A stretch of DNA of 26,888 nt from Candidatus Kapaibacterium sp. (GTDB lineage Bacteria > Bacteroidota > Ignavibacteria > Kapaibacteriales > UBA961): assembly GCA_023259575.1 (NCBI GenBank), contig JALRHN010000006.1:1-26888 (forward strand), in the 5' to 3' direction. The notes beneath the pieces were generated by a model. That model was not told where the DNA came from. It did not search any database and worked only from the letters and a program-made list of their open reading frames with translations. The first letter of the stretch is position 1. Every line of letters starts with the position of its first letter. Made by a program: the position numbers and the translations under genes. Positions 24,654 through 26,888 of this stretch are shown piece after piece.

Positions 24654-26888
24654 TTATCTTTGAATTATGATTGGCAAACCAAATGATGTACCACTTTGAA
24701 GATTTACAATAGCAATATAAGAGCCTGGTGCTGTGTGATTAATATCAATCGCACACGAAGTTGAGAGGTTCTCCATATTATGATTTGCGATAGTTTCACC
24801 CAAAACATTTATTAATCTTACAGAATGAATTGCTTGTGTAGATGTAATTTCAAGAATTTCAGTAGCTGGATTTGGGAATGCTGAAATTCCAGAAAGCATA
24901 TCATATTCACTAATACTTGATGGTGAAGCATATATTGCAGATAAAGGAATAGTAAATACTTGTGAAGCATTAGAAGATTGAGAAATTTTTACAAGTAATT
25001 CTGCATTATATGTTCCATCTTGATTAGTAGAAAAGCTGATTAATACCTCTTTGCAATTACCAGGCTCTATAGATAATGGTAAAGCTGGAGGATTAGGCAA
25101 AATAAAAGTTGAAGACCCATTTATAGACAACTCAGTAACAGAAGCAGCTTTTGTTCCTGTATTGCAAATTTTGATTAATGTATCTTTTTTGTTTACAGTT
25201 ATTTTTCCTAAAATTATTGGAGTTGTAGCAATATCTTCAAAGCAACTTGTACCAGTTATATTTATAAGGCCTGGAGAAGTAACAGAATTACTTGCAAAAG
25301 CTATAGAAGCATTATTTGTAATCTCTGATTTTGGAGAGAATGCTAAGCCCAATGCTTTTGTTTCATTAGCTGCTAAGATAAAAGGGGCTTGTCCTGAAAC
25401 TATAGAATAATTATTTGCCGCAGGGCCACTTAATGTAATCGCAGTAATATTTAACTCTTCATTTCCTGTATTTGTTATAAGAGCAGAAATTACAGTATCC
25501 TTTGTAGTTCCTTTATTAATACAACCAAAGTCAATAGTTCTTGTTGAAAGAGTTAATGTTGGTCCTTTAGAGGCAGGTTTAACGCTTAAAAAAGTTTTTG
25601 AACTAGTAACTGTTCCGCAAGCATTTGTAATAATACATTCATATGACCCACTATCAGCAAATTGAGTAGATGCTATGGTATATCTATCGCTATTTGCATT
25701 ATTAATATCTTTCCCATCTTTTTTCCATTTATAGCTAAGATTTGGTCCTAATGCTATTATGCGAAGTGAAGTCTCAGTATTCACAATTACTGTAGTATCG
25801 GCCATATTTCGTGCTATTTGAGGCTGTGACAAAACAATAAGCTTAATTGATCTTTCATTGCCTGATTCGCCACATTGGTTTTTAGCAGTAACTGTATAAA
25901 CACCAGAATCTGCACTTGCAATACTATTTATAGTGAAAGATGAGTCAGTATTTGGGAGTAGATTCCCATTCTTTTTCCATATATATCCAGAAATAGTAGC
26001 ACCAGTACCTTGCGCAAATAATTGAAGTTTATTGCCAATGCATAAAGATGAGTCATTTCCAGTAAAATTAGATGCTGTTATAGGAATTTGAACCATTTGT
26101 ACAGTAGCTGCTGAAGATGTAACGGCTGGAGAGCATAGGCCTGAAACAACACAGTCATATTGTCCTGCATCATTTGCAGTCATAGAAGAAATTGTATAAG
26201 CAGCTTTGTTACCATTAGGTATGGCGACTCCATTTTTTCGCCATGCATATGTTAGATTAGTACCTGTAGCAGAAACATTTAATATAACTTGAGAGCCATA
26301 GCAGGCATTTGAAGAATTAGGTTGGCTTGTAATTGCAGGGCTTTGTGCAATAAATACAAGAGATGCTTGGCTAGTAAGATTTGTACATCCATTTAATTCA
26401 ACTGTATATTGTCCTGAAGCACCAATTTGTGCATTGGTTATCGTATATGTTCTTGAATTTGCTCCTGTTATTGGAGTTGACCCTTTAAACCATTGATATG
26501 TTAAAAATGGATCCTCTTTATCAGGCATTACACTTAATGTAATATTTCCTCCAATACAGGTTGTATCAAAAGCTTTTGGTTGTGTAGCAATAATTGGTGT
26601 AGGTAAAACTGAAATATTCGCATCATTTGTGTCTGAAACAGTACCATTAATTACTCTAAAACGGTAATTATTTCCAAAGGTTGCATTTGCAGGAATTGTC
26701 CATTGAAAATTAGTCACATTTGCAGGAACAGATCCAATTTGTGCCCATGGTAAAGTTCCTGTTGGAGACATCTCAATGATAGTTGTTCCGCTTAATCCAT
26801 TTGCTGTCCATAGAATGTCAAGAGGAGAATTTCTGCAATATTTAGCTGTATTATTTTGAGAATTAATAACGATGGAAGCACTGGCTTG
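24654..26888 (-). CDS. T9SS-secreted Ig-like / choice-of-anchor-D protein, tandem paralogue (5' end outside window)
   Basis: The frame is open to the window edge, giving 744 visible residues. The ATG at 26771 lies inside the N-terminal beta domain and is not the start. The first visible residues (QASASIVINSQ) align with the mature N-terminus of the paralogue at 22196-24502 (QSETSITITSY). Only a signal peptide of roughly 23 residues should therefore be missing. The domain order is the same: N-domain (TIIEMSPTGTLPWAQIGSV), four Ig-like domains (TYQWFKGSTPITGA, TYAWRKNGVAIPNG, SGYIWKKNGNLLPN, SYKWKKDGKDINNA), two choice-of-anchor-D domains (LTLSTRTIDFGCINKGTTKD, then a second), and a type A sorting domain (SAFPNPATEILEITSTQAIH, INVLGETI, GSYIAIVNLQ). 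It is presumably surface-exposed; the ligand is unknown. Confidence 0.88.
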   Translation of the reverse strand, partial: QASASIVINSQNNTAKYCRNSPLDILWTANGLSGTTIIEMSPTGTLPWAQIGSVPANVTNFQWTIPANATFGNNYRFRVINGTVSDTNDANISVLPTPIIATQPKAFDTTCIGGNITLSVMPDKEDPFLTYQWFKGSTPITGANSRTYTITNAQIGASGQYTVELNGCTNLTSQASLVFIAQSPAITSQPNSSNACYGSQVILNVSATGTNLTYAWRKNGVAIPNGNKAAYTISSMTANDAGQYDCVVSGLCSPAVTSSAATVQMVQIPITASNFTGNDSSLCIGNKLQLFAQGTGATISGYIWKKNGNLLPNTDSSFTINSIASADSGVYTVTAKNQCGESGNERSIKLIVLSQPQIARNMADTTVIVNTETSLRIIALGPNLSYKWKKDGKDINNANSDRYTIASTQFADSGSYECIITNACGTVTSSKTFLSVKPASKGPTLTLSTRTIDFGCINKGTTKDTVISALITNTGNEELNITAITLSGPAANNYSIVSGQAPFILAANETKALGLAFSPKSEITNNASIAFASNSVTSPGLINITGTSCFEDIATTPIILGKITVNKKDTLIKICNTGTKAASVTELSINGSSTFILPNPPALPLSIEPGNCKEVLISFSTNQDGTYNAELLVKISQSSNASQVFTIPLSAIYASPSSISEYDMLSGISAFPNPATEILEITSTQAIHSVRLINVLGETIANHNMENLSTSCAIDINHTAPGSYIAIVNLQSGTSFGLPIIIQR

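Noticed and set aside
25051..25410. 119-codon plus-strand frame inside the minus-strand Ig-like gene
   Set aside because: It is antisense to a well-supported domain protein and has no family resemblance.
1..26888. CRISPR array, tRNA, rRNA, insertion sequence or defence system
   Set aside because: No regularly spaced direct repeats, cloverleaf sequences, transposase motifs or known defence domains were seen. Intergenic gaps are all shorter than 200 bases.

Overview
The window is an AT-rich chromosomal stretch (about one third G+C by eye) from a Gram-negative bacterium of the Bacteroidota/Chlorobiota/Ignavibacteriota group. A Kapabacteria/Ignavibacteria-like organism is my best guess. Three proteins end in a type IX secretion (T9SS) type A sorting domain. 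Several genes have Bacteroidota-type TAnnTTTG -7 promoter elements. Every visible signal-peptidase-I signal peptide is followed directly by glutamine. BamD, SurA-type foldases and OmpA-like porins confirm an outer membrane. I see no tRNA, rRNA, CRISPR array, insertion sequence or phage module, and no gene-free stretch longer than 300 bases.

Layout. (1) 3-8337: a compact plus-strand run. It holds the end of a large T9SS-secreted SBBP/Ig-like protein, an OmpA protein with two OmpA-like domains, selenide water dikinase SelD overlapping signal peptidase I LepB, a beta-CASP metallo-beta-lactamase ribonuclease and, behind its own likely promoter, an M24 Xaa-Pro peptidase. (2) 8462-13852: two periplasmic PpiC/SurA-type foldases separated by a small terminator, then exonuclease III and a class I methyltransferase with a THUMP-like C-terminus. 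(3) 13849-15946, minus strand: RecO followed 1 nt later by a CNNM/CorC-type DUF21-CBS membrane protein. This pair meets the plus-strand methyltransferase stop-to-stop. (4) 16037-17359: lipoprotein BamD, possibly leaderless, and an acyl-CoA thioesterase. (5) 17553-22114: a small T9SS-tagged protein and two fibre-like secreted proteins that share N- and C-terminal modules but have different centres. (6) 22196-26888, minus strand: two tandem paralogous Ig-like/choice-of-anchor-D proteins with T9SS sorting domains. The upstream one runs off the window edge just after its signal peptide.

Taken together, much of the window serves the cell envelope: signal peptide removal (LepB), periplasmic chaperoning (two foldases), beta-barrel assembly (BamD), anchoring to peptidoglycan (OmpA) and a set of large secreted surface proteins. 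Housekeeping genes (selD, xth, recO, peptidase, thioesterase) are interleaved. I do not see a defence, conjugation or biosynthetic cluster. The most unusual items are the pair of fibre-like proteins with a shared, unassigned C-terminal module of 126 residues, and the consistent Ala-Gln signal cleavage rule.
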